A stretch of DNA of 64,000 nt, taken from contig CAMJUL010000002.1 in NCBI GenBank assembly GCA_946408995.1, positions 42,211 through 106,210 on the forward strand. The letters are read 5' to 3'. A program made the position numbers and the translations under genes. The first letter of the stretch is position 1; each line of letters begins with the position of its first letter. Origin of the DNA: an uncultured Clostridia bacterium. GTDB taxonomy: Bacteria; Bacillota; Clostridia; Christensenellales; Aristaeellaceae. Positions 20,529 through 29,940 of this stretch are shown here, piece by piece. The notes under the pieces were generated by a model. The model made no database searches. It had not been told where the DNA came from and saw nothing but the letters and a program-made list of their open reading frames with translations.

Positions 20529-21383
20529 TCATTTCAGCTCGCAGCGGATGCTGCCATCGCTGATCGTCACCAGGACCCCATTTGGGGCCCTCTCCGTTTC
20601 AAGGACCGTGATCCCCCTGTTTTTCAACAGCCTGAGCACCCGGGGATCGGGGGTGTCCGGCTCATCCTCGCTGTTTGTGGAGATAATCGCGAAGGACGGG
20701 GATACGGCCGCGATCAGCCTTTCGCCCGTGGCGTCCCCTTCCCCGTGGTTCCCGATCTTGATCACGTCCGCACGGGGGATCAGCCCCGCGTTCAGCAGGC
20801 TTTCCTCCTCCGGGAACTCCATATCCCCCGTAAGCAGGATGCTGCCCCCGCCGCCCCGGGCAAGCAGCACCAGGGAATTGCTGTTTTCTTCGTCCGGGGC
20901 CTTCATTTCCGCCAGCGGTCCCAGGACAAGCAGCTCGCCCCCGTCAAGCGTCAGCCGGTCGCCGGCCTTCAGGGGCACCGGCTGCAGCCCCGTGTTTTTC
21001 AGGGCTTTCACCACCGGATGCTCCTTGTCCCCGTTTTTCGCGGCGTAATAAGCCGACATATATACGTTTTCGATCACGATGTCCGACTGGATCAGTTTTT
21101 TCAGCCCGCCGGTGTGGTCCGAATGGGAATGGGTCAGGATGACCCCGGTCAGCCTCCCGACGCCGTTTTCCCTCAATACCCGGTACAGCGTATCAAATTC
21201 CTTTTTCTTGCCGGTATCGATCAGATAAACGCTTTCTCCGCATCTGAGCAGATGCGCGTCCCCTTTGCGGACGTTGACGGACAGAAGGGTCAGGGGCTTT
21301 TCGGCGCCGTCCGCCCCCGCGCCGAAAGCGATGCCGGAATACGCCATACTCACAAGGGCCAGCAAAACGAGAAGAATCCGCAT
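20529..21383 (-). CDS. exported metallo-beta-lactamase-fold protein, ComEC/Rec2-like
   Basis: A 284-residue protein with a Sec-type signal peptide (hydrophobic 3-20, AFGA near the cut). The metal-binding motif THSHSDHTGG is complete, the later Asp (LLTGDME) and His (IGNHGEG) are present, and the layout with SVNVRKGDAHLL matches the extracellular nuclease-like domain of ComEC. Single-domain versions are common in Clostridia; phosphodiesterase activity is likely, but the substrate is unknown. The ATG at 21383 has AAGGAAG upstream. Last gene of the run starting near 28057. Confidence 0.87.
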   Translation of the reverse strand: MRILLVLLALVSMAYSGIAFGAGADGAEKPLTLLSVNVRKGDAHLLRCGESVYLIDTGKKKEFDTLYRVLRENGVGRLTGVILTHSHSDHTGGLKKLIQSDIVIENVYMSAYYAAKNGDKEHPVVKALKNTGLQPVPLKAGDRLTLDGGELLVLGPLAEMKAPDEENSNSLVLLARGGGGSILLTGDMEFPEEESLLNAGLIPRADVIKIGNHGEGDATGERLIAAVSPSFAIISTNSEDEPDTPDPRVLRLLKNRGITVLETERAPNGVLVTISDGSIRCELK

Positions 21384-21426
21384 CTTTACGCTTCCTTCGG
21401 TCTTTTTTTCGGGAAGGTCTGCCGCG

Positions 21427-23517
21427 TTACGGTTTCGCCCGCGGCAAAAGGGCATACCCGGCCCCGCAGTCCACCGTAAAGCCGTAGTCCCGCGTCAAGG
21501 GCACCAGCGCCTCCGGGTCCAGGCCCATGGCCTCCAGTTCCTCCCGGGAAAAGGTCTCGAAAAGAACGGTGTCGTCCGAAAACCCGCAGAAGGGCACGAT
21601 GTACAACTCCAGTTGATGCCCTGCCGGAACGGTGTAGAAGGTCGGCTGCAGATCCAGGGTGTACTCATAATACGTATCCGCCGCGATCTCCGTTTCCACC
21701 TTTTCCCCCTCCGGGTTTCTCAGGTCCAGGGTACCGTAGGTCACAAGGGCCCGCTGCCGCGGGGTCTGCTGCCAGGCGACCAGATCGTATTTCGCGGCCC
21801 CCTCTCCCCGATCCACGCCGCCTTCCTTGAGGACCGTCTGCCCCAGCACGCCAATGGCCCCGGGGTCAAAGCAGGGGAAGGGCGTTTCGGCATGGTCTAC
21901 CAGCACCGCGCCGACCATCAGCACCGGCCGGTCCGTGTCGGACGTTTTGACCCGCAGGTGCACCTGCACCGTGCCGCCAAGGGGGATCTCCTCCGGCACG
22001 TCCATCCGCCACAAAAGATGATCCGCCCCGGAAGCGCCGTCGAAGGTCTCATTCAGCAGCGCGGTGTTGCTCAGATACGCCCCCTCGGCACGGACGAGGG
22101 CCTCCCCCTCCGTCCCGGAAGGCATCCGCAGGCTTTCCTCCATCCAGCGGTCGGTTCCATAAAACCGCCCGTCCACGTTGCTCTGCACGGTAAAGGCCGG
22201 CATGGCGGACACCTCGTTTTCCACCCCCAGAAGAAAGTGGGTAAACCACAGGTTCAGCCATTCGGTATAGGTATGCCCGCCGATCATCACATCCGTCCGG
22301 GTCTGCTCGTTGGCAGGGGTCACGTGTCCGTTCTGATGCAGGATACACCTGACAAAACACCCCTCCCGCCGAAACGTATCCAACATCAGGGCGAAGTGCC
22401 TGGGCCGCACAACCTCGTCCCTGAGTCCCTGCACGATCAGGGCCGAAGCCCGAAAGCCGGTCTTCCCTGTGTAATCCCGCTCCTGCCAGAAGGGACCTAA
22501 GTTCCCCCGGAGGGCGATCTGTTCATCCCGGATCCCCGCAAGGTACCTTTCAAAGAGGCCTTTGGGCTTCTCCTCCCCCTCCTGGAAAAAGCGGCTTGCG
22601 CACATCATGGCCAGGTCCGTTATCGAATCCCAGGATTTTCCAAGGCCGGAGGGCAGTCCCTGGGCGTTGGCGTAATCATACCAACGGGCGATCCCGGCCA
22701 CCGGCACCACCGTCTCCAGCCCCTCCACCCCCGTGGATGCGACCTGAAAGGCCATGGCGCCCGCGTAGGACCGGCCCGTCATGCCGATCCTGCCGCTGCA
22801 CCAGGAGGCAGTGATCCCGATCTCCCCCGTCCGGTCGGTAAAGGCGTTCCGTTTGCCCGTCAGCCATTCCACCACGCAGCGGAAGGCTTGCGTTTCCTGC
22901 TGGCCGGAGCAGCACAGGATGCCCTCGGAGCCCCAGGTGCCCAGCCCCGCCGTCTGCACCACCGCGAACCCCCGGGCCAGAAATTCGTCGTAGGCCGTCA
23001 AATTTCCAAGATAGGTCTGGTCAAAGGGGTCCCCCTCCAGGTGATAAAACCAGTCCGACACCCTGGCCGCCTCTGCGGCCTCCAGGGCCGTGCGCTCCCC
23101 CCGGGGGACCCGTGCGGGCGGGCTTTTATACAGGACGCTAAAGTCAAACGCCGGCGTCCCCGTTTTGGGAAGGGTCCCCCGGTATCCGTACATGCCGGCG
23201 ATATAGGGCCGCGCCTCATAGATCGCCGGGGCCCGGTAAACCCCTTCCGCCGCCGGCCGGGGCAATTGGACCATGGTTTTCACAAGGTCCCTTTTCCCGT
23301 CCAGGTCGGTGTCCAGATCCGTCTCCACATAGACCACAAAGCGCAGGATGTCGCTGCCTTCATTGGTATAGTCCTCCCTTTGGGCGTCGGTCACCTTCAG
23401 GAAGGGCTGGGCCATGCCGTTTTCGATCCGCATGCCTCCCCCATCCCCGCCGGCCGAAAGGGGAAGAAACATGAGCATCGCCATCGCCAGGCAAAGCAGC
23501 GTGGAAGTATGTTTCAT
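21427..23517 (-). CDS. secreted CocE/NonD family (X-Pro dipeptidyl-peptidase-like) hydrolase
   Basis: A 696-residue alpha/beta-hydrolase with a clear signal peptide (MKHTSTLLCLAMAMLMFLPLSAGG). The nucleophile elbow is MTGRSYAGAM, the acid is probably in GLRDEVVRPRH and the histidine in HQNGHVTPA. The C-terminal jelly-roll region (about 490-690) is as in S15/CocE enzymes. It may cleave Xaa-Pro peptides or esters outside the cell. The ATG at 23517 has AAAGGA upstream, and earlier in-frame codons overlap the upstream gene. It lies between a YdcF and a metallo-beta-lactamase gene in one operon. Confidence 0.88.
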   Translation of the reverse strand: MKHTSTLLCLAMAMLMFLPLSAGGDGGGMRIENGMAQPFLKVTDAQREDYTNEGSDILRFVVYVETDLDTDLDGKRDLVKTMVQLPRPAAEGVYRAPAIYEARPYIAGMYGYRGTLPKTGTPAFDFSVLYKSPPARVPRGERTALEAAEAARVSDWFYHLEGDPFDQTYLGNLTAYDEFLARGFAVVQTAGLGTWGSEGILCCSGQQETQAFRCVVEWLTGKRNAFTDRTGEIGITASWCSGRIGMTGRSYAGAMAFQVASTGVEGLETVVPVAGIARWYDYANAQGLPSGLGKSWDSITDLAMMCASRFFQEGEEKPKGLFERYLAGIRDEQIALRGNLGPFWQERDYTGKTGFRASALIVQGLRDEVVRPRHFALMLDTFRREGCFVRCILHQNGHVTPANEQTRTDVMIGGHTYTEWLNLWFTHFLLGVENEVSAMPAFTVQSNVDGRFYGTDRWMEESLRMPSGTEGEALVRAEGAYLSNTALLNETFDGASGADHLLWRMDVPEEIPLGGTVQVHLRVKTSDTDRPVLMVGAVLVDHAETPFPCFDPGAIGVLGQTVLKEGGVDRGEGAAKYDLVAWQQTPRQRALVTYGTLDLRNPEGEKVETEIAADTYYEYTLDLQPTFYTVPAGHQLELYIVPFCGFSDDTVLFETFSREELEAMGLDPEALVPLTRDYGFTVDCGAGYALLPRAKP

Positions 23518-23545
23518 GGGATCGTCCTTTCCGTTCGCAATGCCG

Positions 23546-24559
23546 TTATAATAACCCATAGAGTCCAAGGCCCATAAACAGCACGTATCCAAGGAGCGCA
23601 GGCGCAAGGAATTCCAGGGTGACAAAGACGGCGATGAATTCCCGGATCAGGGCCGAAGGCCAGAAATACAGCGCAACCCCCGCCCCGATGCCGGTGCATT
23701 CCAGCCCGACCTTTTTCGCCAGGCGCAGGCAGCGGTACACATGGTAATTGCTGGACACCAGGGCCGTTTTGTGCTTCCCCGGCCGCGCCTGGATCAGCTC
23801 CTTGGAAAAGCGCAGGTTCTCCTCGGTGGTGGCGGAGCGGTCCTCTTTAAGGATGCTCCCCTCCGGCACACCGCGGCTGATCAGATAATCCTTCATGGCC
23901 TGGGCCTCGCTGACCGTTTCGTCTTTGCCCTGCCCCCCGCTGGGAATGAGCACCGGCTTTTTTCCGCATTTCCGCCAGACCTCCAGGGCTTTGTCCACCC
24001 TGCCGGACAGAAGGCGGGTCATATGGTCGCCGTGTGTCAGACCGCAGCCGTGGATGATCACATAATCAAAGTTCATCCTGTGGGGAAGGATCTGAATAAA
24101 AGCGGAATACAATACAAAGCTCAGCACCAGGAAGCTGAAATAAAACACCGTCAGCATGACCACCAGGGCCGCGGTGCCCAAAGGATGGCCCCTCCCGAAA
24201 GAAACCTGACGGAGGAGGTAGACGGCCCCCGCGATCTCCCCGATGCCCACAAGCACGCCCAGCCCCAGGGACAAAAGATGCGACAGGGAAACGGATTCCC
24301 GCCGGAGCATCTGAATGCCGTTGACCACAAGGAGCAGGGGCACCACCAGCAGCGCCCCAGTCACCGCCAGGGCAAAAAAGGACACGGCCCTGTCCCGCGC
24401 CTGCGCAGGAAGGAACCCCAGGACAAAGGCAACGGTCACAAACAGAGCGGCCATCAGCATCAGGCAGTTCTGATACCGCTGGGGCCTGAGCACCGTCAGA
24501 AGGACTGTCACCGTCCACACAGCCACGAACAGGAGACCTGTGGTCTGAAGGTTCTGCAT
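23546..24559 (-). CDS. polytopic membrane protein with C-terminal YdcF (DUF218) domain
   Basis: A 337-residue protein with about four or five membrane helices in the first 160 residues and then a DUF218 domain (FDYVIIHGCGL, PSGGQGKDE, EAQAMKDYLISRGVPEGSI, SSNYHVYRCLRLA), ending with another one or two helices. The same architecture occurs in Firmicutes YdcF proteins. Function is not known; envelope or wall-precursor metabolism is suspected for the family. It shares the GGQG and MKDYL motifs with the smaller paralogue at 12174-12773. Confidence 0.85.
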   Translation of the reverse strand: MQNLQTTGLLFVAVWTVTVLLTVLRPQRYQNCLMLMAALFVTVAFVLGFLPAQARDRAVSFFALAVTGALLVVPLLLVVNGIQMLRRESVSLSHLLSLGLGVLVGIGEIAGAVYLLRQVSFGRGHPLGTAALVVMLTVFYFSFLVLSFVLYSAFIQILPHRMNFDYVIIHGCGLTHGDHMTRLLSGRVDKALEVWRKCGKKPVLIPSGGQGKDETVSEAQAMKDYLISRGVPEGSILKEDRSATTEENLRFSKELIQARPGKHKTALVSSNYHVYRCLRLAKKVGLECTGIGAGVALYFWPSALIREFIAVFVTLEFLAPALLGYVLFMGLGLYGLL

Positions 24560-24607
24560 GTTTGTCTCTTCCCCCCTCCCCGTTTTTTCCGCATCTTTGC
24601 TTCCCCG

Positions 24608-25747
24608 TCAGAAAAAGGGCCACCTGCTCAGCAGCGCGCCGGGAACCACCACCAGCAGGAAAAACGCCCAGCTGATCCCGGTAAAGACCCGGAGGAATTG
24701 CCCGCCCTTCCCCGGGTATTCCCGGACGTACAGCCGGTAGTTGATGACGGACGCCAGGGACCCGATCAGGGAGCAGAGGCCCGCGGTGTCCGCGCCGTAG
24801 ATCAGACCGGCGAAATTCTCCGAAAAGGGATAAAGCACGATCGTCGCCGGCACGTTGGATATCACCTGGCTCAGGCCGATGGCCCAAAGGTACTCATGGC
24901 CGGCCACCGCCTTCTTCAGCACGCCGGAGATGCCCGGGTGATCCGCGATGGAGGACGAGAACACAAAAAAGCACAGGAAGGTCACAAGCAGCACCAGGTC
25001 CACCCGCCTGAGCAGTTCCCGGTCCGTCACCAGCACAGCGCCCACCACCAACACCACGCAAAGGGGCCACAGGGAGGTCCTTGTGACGATCACGGCGATG
25101 ATCAGCACGAAGAGGCCGGCATACACCAGCCTGCGCGTTTTTCCCTCCGGCGTCCAGGGGGCGTCCCCGGTCTCCGGACGGATCTCCTCCCGAAGGTCCT
25201 TGCGGTACAGGAAAAAAACGAACCCCACCAGCAGCGCCCCGGACAGCGCGCACAGGGGCAGCATGTGCAGCATGAAATGTCCCGCGGAAACGTCCGCCTG
25301 CCCGAAGAGGAACAGGTTCTGGGGACTCCCAAAAGGCGTCAGCAGGGACCCCCGGACCGCGGCGATGTTTTCAAGCGTCAAAACCGGCAGGATCCTGTTT
25401 TCCTTGCCCGCCGCCCGGAACAGGAGCATGGTCAGGGGCACAAAGATGATCAGGGACACGTCGTTGGTCACGAACATGGACGTAAAGAACACCCCGAACA
25501 CCAGGAAAAGGGTCAGCGACGTCATCCGCTTCATGCGGGACGCCAGACGCTTGAGCGGCCGGAAGATGTTTTCCTTCTTGAACCCTTCCAGCACGCACAG
25601 CATCATCAGCAGGGTCCCCAGCGTCCGCCAGTCGATCTTGCGCAAAAGGTCCCCGTTCGGCGGCGTCAGTACAAGCGCGATCCCCGCCGCCGCCAGGGAC
25701 AGGGTCAGCATTTTTTCCCGCGCCAAAAATGCAAAGGCTTTTTTCAT
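24608..25747 (-). CDS. SLC13/ArsB-NhaD superfamily permease
   Basis: A 379-residue integral membrane protein with about ten helices, related to anion and dicarboxylate carriers. Two internal halves show the family pattern: TSMFVTNDVSLIIFVPLT and SQVISNVPATIVLYPFSENF, the latter in the reentrant-loop position, plus GSLLTPFGSPQNLFLF. It could carry citrate, succinate or other organic anions; sequence alone does not tell. The start overlaps the stop of the FUSC-type gene (ATGA), so they are coupled. Confidence 0.83.
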   Translation of the reverse strand: MKKAFAFLAREKMLTLSLAAAGIALVLTPPNGDLLRKIDWRTLGTLLMMLCVLEGFKKENIFRPLKRLASRMKRMTSLTLFLVFGVFFTSMFVTNDVSLIIFVPLTMLLFRAAGKENRILPVLTLENIAAVRGSLLTPFGSPQNLFLFGQADVSAGHFMLHMLPLCALSGALLVGFVFFLYRKDLREEIRPETGDAPWTPEGKTRRLVYAGLFVLIIAVIVTRTSLWPLCVVLVVGAVLVTDRELLRRVDLVLLVTFLCFFVFSSSIADHPGISGVLKKAVAGHEYLWAIGLSQVISNVPATIVLYPFSENFAGLIYGADTAGLCSLIGSLASVINYRLYVREYPGKGGQFLRVFTGISWAFFLLVVVPGALLSRWPFF

Positions 25748-27042
25748 TTTTTCCTCCCGGCAGGTCCCGCAAAGCCCGCCACCGGCTCGAAGGCCCGCTC
25801 CAGGGTATGCAACAGGTGGAGGGCGTCATGCTCCGTATGATATCCCCCGGTGGAGAAGACCTCCCCCGCCTCCAGGTCCGCCCGGTCCTTGCGCATCAGG
25901 CGCAGGATCTCCTTCTCCGCGTTTTCCACGGTGGCCTCGGATGCGTAAAAAAATACGCTTCCGCCCTCCTGCAGCCCGGCCTGGGGCCTGAACACGGCCC
26001 GGATCCCCTGGGTGGGCAGGTATTCCTTCAGCCGGTGCAGGACCCCGACGGCGCGCTCTTCCCGGGCCACCACCTTGATGTACACGATCTCCGCCGGATC
26101 AAACCGGTCGTCGTCCAGGTACTGGCGGTAGGGGGAACGGCGCATGTGCTGAAAAACGGCACTCTCCTCCAGGGACATGGTGCCGTGGTGATAGATGCAG
26201 TTCCGGTTTTTATGTACGGTGTAGATAAAATAGGAGACCCCCATGTCCCCCAGCCGGCTCCGCAGCCAGGAGGAGGCGTCCGGTTTCATGGCCGTCGTTG
26301 ACAGATAAACGTTCTCGTTGGCGTCGTAGATGCCCGCGCCGTCCATCACAATCATGGGCACATTCAGCATCAGCTGTCCTGCCTGGCCCATAAAGAAGGC
26401 CGGCGCGTGCTCCGAAATCAGGCAGATTCTGGCACCGTCCCGGTTGAGCGTATTCAGGCGGAACAGCACCGCGGAGGGCATCTGGGCCAATTGGTTCGGT
26501 GCCAGGTCCCGGGTCCGCACAAAAAACAGCCGGTTGAGGCGCTTCACCCGGGGCAGGCGGAACACGTTGACGAGGATCGCGATGGCTGTCCCCACCAGCA
26601 CGTCCAGCACCCGGTGGAAGGCCTGGTCCAGTGGGTGCGCCACATCCGGATAGACGATCACCACGCAGACAAACACGATGGCCGCGAGGCTCGAGGTGTC
26701 CGGCTTGCGGATGAGGACCGCGCTGTAGAGGGAGAAAAGCGTGCCCAGACCCATCAGGGCGTACAGGGGAATGCCGGTCACGGAAGGGAACGACGGGACG
26801 ATCAGCAGGAACAAGAACCCCCAGAGCGCCCCGAGCAGCGTGCCGGCAACCCGGTTGAAGGCGTATTCCCGCGTATCATGCACGTAGGGCTGCATGCAGA
26901 TGATGGCCGTAATGGGGGCCTCGGCGGACATGGCCGCCCCCCGGTAGCCCCGAAGGTGATAAAAAACCAGACAGAGGAACACAGCGACGGTCGTCTTCAG
27001 AATCCGCTGTCCGATGTGTGGAAGGTACAATTTCTCCCGCAT
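25744..27042 (-). CDS. FUSC-type aromatic acid exporter domain fused to a HAD-like domain
   Basis: A 432-residue protein. Residues 1-185 contain about six membrane helices of the ArAE/FUSC family (ITAIICMQPYVHDTREYAFNRVAGTLLGALWG). Residues 195-330 look like the core and cap of a Cof-type HAD phosphatase: ICLISEHAPAFF, VPMIVMDGAGIYDANENVYL (the Cof pattern PxIxxNGAxIYD). However, the DxDGT nucleophile loop is not visible, so this part is probably non-catalytic and may sense a ligand. The start ATG at 27042 has GGGAG before it. The substrate is unknown. Confidence 0.75.
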   Translation of the reverse strand: MREKLYLPHIGQRILKTTVAVFLCLVFYHLRGYRGAAMSAEAPITAIICMQPYVHDTREYAFNRVAGTLLGALWGFLFLLIVPSFPSVTGIPLYALMGLGTLFSLYSAVLIRKPDTSSLAAIVFVCVVIVYPDVAHPLDQAFHRVLDVLVGTAIAILVNVFRLPRVKRLNRLFFVRTRDLAPNQLAQMPSAVLFRLNTLNRDGARICLISEHAPAFFMGQAGQLMLNVPMIVMDGAGIYDANENVYLSTTAMKPDASSWLRSRLGDMGVSYFIYTVHKNRNCIYHHGTMSLEESAVFQHMRRSPYRQYLDDDRFDPAEIVYIKVVAREERAVGVLHRLKEYLPTQGIRAVFRPQAGLQEGGSVFFYASEATVENAEKEILRLMRKDRADLEAGEVFSTGGYHTEHDALHLLHTLERAFEPVAGFAGPAGRKK

Positions 27043-27067
27043 ACGACGTCTCCCCGTTTCATTTTGT

Positions 27068-28057
27068 TTACCGCAGGATGGCAAAAACCACGTCCCCGAT
27101 ATAAAGGAGCACCATCACGATCCCCTCCGCCCGGGCGATGCTCCGCCCGGTGAAGGAGAAGATGTAGGCGATCACGCTGATCACAAGCAGCAGCGTCAGG
27201 TCCAGGACCGAGGCCATGTTGACCGCGATGGGGTGGATCAGGGCCGACAGGCCCAGGATCAGCAACAGATTGAAGGTGTTGGACCCCACCGCGTTGCCGA
27301 TGGCCAGGCCCGCCTCCCCCTTCCGGGCCGCCACCGCCGAGGTCACCAGCTCTGGCAGGGAGGTGCCCACCGCCACCACCGTCAGACCGATCAGGGTCTC
27401 GGTCATCCCGGCGGCCCGCGCGATCTCCTTGGCGCTGTTCACCACGGCCTGACCGCCCCCGATGATCAATACAAGCCCCAGAAGGATCAGAAGGGCGCAC
27501 TGGGGCACGTTCTTTTTCGCTTTCTCGGGAGGCGAGGGGTGCTTCCGGGCGTTGAGGATCAGGACCGTCATGTATCCTGCGAACAGTCCCAGCAGCAAAA
27601 GCGCCACGGGTCTTGAAATGACCCCCACCTCCTGCGCCATGTCCGTGACCGCCCGGCCCCGGACAAGCGACATCCCATAGGTCAAAAACAGGATCAGCAC
27701 CGTCGCCGCGATGGTAAAGGGAAAGTCCCTTTTCAATACCGCCCTCTCCACCGGCAGGGGATGGAGGATCGCGCAGACCCCAAGCACCCCCAGCAGATTG
27801 AAGATATTGGACCCGACGATGTTGCTCAGGGCGATCTCATTGGACCCCTGAAGGGCCGCGGAAACGCTGACAGCCAGCTCCGGAGCGCTGGTCCCCAGGG
27901 CGACGATGGTCAGTCCGATCATCAGACTGGGCACCCGGAACCTGCGGGCCAGATCCGCGCTGCCGCTCACAAACAGATCCGCCCCCTTGATCAGCGCGGC
28001 GAATCCCGCCACCAGCAACAGAATCTGGACAGCCATGCCGTCTTTCACGCTCCCCAT
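27068..28057 (-). CDS. CaCA family Na+/Ca2+ antiporter (YrbG-like)
   Basis: A 329-residue ten-helix antiporter. Both inverted alpha repeats are evident: LTIVALGTSAPELAVSVSAAL with NIVGSNIFNLLGVLG in the first half, and LTVVAVGTSLPELVTSAVAA with NAVGSNTFNLLLILG in the second. The acidic Glu of each GTSxPE motif is kept. It exports Ca2+ or a similar ion against Na+ or H+. The ATG at 28057 has GGAG seven bases upstream; an ATG seven codons in is an alternative. First gene of the run that ends at 20529. Confidence 0.92.
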   Translation of the reverse strand: MGSVKDGMAVQILLLVAGFAALIKGADLFVSGSADLARRFRVPSLMIGLTIVALGTSAPELAVSVSAALQGSNEIALSNIVGSNIFNLLGVLGVCAILHPLPVERAVLKRDFPFTIAATVLILFLTYGMSLVRGRAVTDMAQEVGVISRPVALLLLGLFAGYMTVLILNARKHPSPPEKAKKNVPQCALLILLGLVLIIGGGQAVVNSAKEIARAAGMTETLIGLTVVAVGTSLPELVTSAVAARKGEAGLAIGNAVGSNTFNLLLILGLSALIHPIAVNMASVLDLTLLLVISVIAYIFSFTGRSIARAEGIVMVLLYIGDVVFAILR

Positions 28058-28180
28058 CCTTGTGCTCCGCGTTTTCCCCGTTTCCTCAGGGATCCGATCG
28101 GGAAAACCTGCACGCGACGCTAAAAAGCATAGCACACTCCGGCCTGTTTTTCCACTGCAAAATGCGTCCCGGGCAAACCA

Positions 28181-28226
28181 AAGCGCCGTGAAACCGCCCG
28201 GAAAGGCGGGCGGCTTCACGGCGCTT
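28181..28226. terminator. large hairpin after putP
   Basis: AAGCGCCGTGAA and TTCACGGCGCTT with an inner CCGCCCG/CGGGCGG stem form a strong near-perfect hairpin 14 bases past the putP stop. The U-tract on the minus strand is weak (TTTGGTTTG). Confidence 0.7.
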
Positions 28227-28239
28227 CGGGTAGGGAAGG

Positions 28240-29730
28240 TTATTTGTTCATTTCCTTCAGGCCCCGGTCGAACAGGGCCTCCACCTCGGCGGAGGGGGCC
28301 GGGGTCAGGAGGGAAACGGCCACGGCGGCCATAAGGCCGGCCAGGAAACCGGGAACGATCTCGTACACGCCGGTCCCCTTGAGGAAAGCAAGCCACAGGA
28401 TATCCACGGCGGCCCCGACCACAATGCCGGTAATGGCCCCCTGGAAGTTGAAGCGCTTCCAGAAAAGGCTCAGCAGGATGGCCGGTCCAAAGGCGGCGCC
28501 GAAAACGCCCCAGGCGTTGGATACCAGGCCCATGATGGTATCTGCGTTGGGGTTGGCGGCAATGATCAGCGCCACGACCGCCACAGCCAACACCACCAGG
28601 CGCCCCATCCAGAGCATTTCCTTGTCGCTGGCCTTGTTTTTGCGGATCAACGGCTTGTAAACGTCGCTGGAGAAAGCGGAAGCCGCGGAAAGCAGCTGGC
28701 TGTCCGCGGTGGACATGGCCGCGGCCAGAATGGCCGACAAAAGAATACCTGACAGCAGGGCGGGGAACAGGCGGCGCACCATCGTAATGAAGACCAGGCT
28801 GTCGTTTACAATCCGGTCATCAGGATTGCCCAGGTACAGACGGCCCACGATGCCCACCAACACCGCGAAGAGAAGGATCAGCGTGGTCCAGGCGATGCCG
28901 ATTTTCGCGGACTTTTTCAGGGACCTCTGGCTTTCCACCGACATGAAGCGGATGATGATGTGAGGCATGCCAAAGTACCCCAGTCCCCAGCCCAGGCCGG
29001 AGAGAACGTCCTGCCAGGAGGTGAAAAGAGTGAAAAAGCCGGGCGTCTGCGCCGTGATGGCCTCGGTGTTGCCGCTCAGCTGGGTCGCCGCGAAGATCGG
29101 GGAGATCAGCAGCGCCCCCAGCATCAGCATGCCCTGGAAGAAATCCGTCCAGCACACGGCGGAAAAGCCCCCCAGGAAAGTGTAGGAAACGATAATGGCG
29201 GCCGCGATGTACATGGCAGCCGTCGCGTCCACGCCCAGCACCGTATGGAACAGCGTTCCCGCCGCCTTGATGCTGGAGGCCGCGTAGATGGTGTAGGCCA
29301 CAAGGAATATGACGGCGCACACCACCTGCAGGGAATAGGAACCGGAACGGAAGCGCTTTGTCAGGTACTGGGGAATGGTGATGGCGTCATCCGCCGCGAT
29401 GGAGAAGGCCCGAAGCCGTGGCGCTTCCAGGATCCAGCTGATGGCGTATCCGATGGCCAGGCCGATGGCGATCCAGGTCTGCCCCAGGCCCAGGGCAAAC
29501 ACCGACGTGGGCAGGCCCATCAGTACCCAGGCGCTCATGTCAGACGCCCCCGCGGACAGGGCGGACACCCAGGCGCCCATTTTCCTGCCGCCAAGGAAAT
29601 ACTCCTTTTCCCCGCCGTTCCTGGACCGGACGAAGAAATAAACGCCGATCCCGATCATGCACAAAAGATAGATCACAAATACGGCAAGCTCCACTACGTT
29701 CCGTTCATTGCCCGCAACTGCCGTTTCCAT
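28240..29730 (-). CDS. putP: sodium/proline symporter
   Basis: A 496-residue sodium:solute symporter of the PutP group, with about thirteen helices, that imports proline with Na+. The family marker FLGGRKMGAWVSALSAGASDMSAW is present in the usual place (helix 2), as is TFLGGFSAVCWTDFFQG. The ATG at 29730 is preceded by AAGGAGG. It is a single-gene unit with its own promoter and an unusual inverted repeat in the leader. Confidence 0.93.
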   Translation of the reverse strand: METAVAGNERNVVELAVFVIYLLCMIGIGVYFFVRSRNGGEKEYFLGGRKMGAWVSALSAGASDMSAWVLMGLPTSVFALGLGQTWIAIGLAIGYAISWILEAPRLRAFSIAADDAITIPQYLTKRFRSGSYSLQVVCAVIFLVAYTIYAASSIKAAGTLFHTVLGVDATAAMYIAAAIIVSYTFLGGFSAVCWTDFFQGMLMLGALLISPIFAATQLSGNTEAITAQTPGFFTLFTSWQDVLSGLGWGLGYFGMPHIIIRFMSVESQRSLKKSAKIGIAWTTLILLFAVLVGIVGRLYLGNPDDRIVNDSLVFITMVRRLFPALLSGILLSAILAAAMSTADSQLLSAASAFSSDVYKPLIRKNKASDKEMLWMGRLVVLAVAVVALIIAANPNADTIMGLVSNAWGVFGAAFGPAILLSLFWKRFNFQGAITGIVVGAAVDILWLAFLKGTGVYEIVPGFLAGLMAAVAVSLLTPAPSAEVEALFDRGLKEMNK

Positions 29731-29756
29731 GGACGATCCTCCTTGCGTGTATAAAA

Positions 29757-29796
29757 ATGCATCTGCACACAGCTTTCAGACGGCATGCAGATGCAT
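29757..29796 (-). promoter_or_regulatory. inverted repeat at the putP transcription start
   Basis: ATGCATCTGC (29757-29766) and GCAGATGCAT (29787-29796) are perfect complements 20 bases apart, beginning about three bases after the -10 box. It can be a 5' RNA hairpin or a repressor operator. Confidence 0.55.
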
Positions 29797-29798
29797 TG

Positions 29799-29827
29799 AT
29801 TATAGTGTCGGCTCGATCAAAAGGCAA
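29799..29827 (-). promoter_or_regulatory. promoter of putP
   Basis: Minus-strand TTGCCT (complement of 29822-29827) and perfect TATAAT (complement of 29799-29804) with a 17-base spacer. Confidence 0.75.
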
Positions 29828-29940
29828 TCGCTTTCACAGAAAAAACAGAAAAAATGCAAGCAGTCAGGATAAACATGCACCAAAGCGGACCGTCCGGCGC
29901 ATCGGGATCCTGCCGCGGACCCGGCCGGCCCGCACCGCCC

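Noticed and set aside
23546..24559. Idea that the two YdcF proteins (12174 and 23546) are a recent duplication
   Set aside because: They share only family motifs (GGQG, MKDYL, YHxxR). Architecture and flanking sequence differ, so they are old paralogues.
29757..29796. T-box or riboswitch in the putP leader
   Set aside because: The leader is only about 60 bases and has no T-box sequence or terminator/antiterminator pair, only one hairpin.
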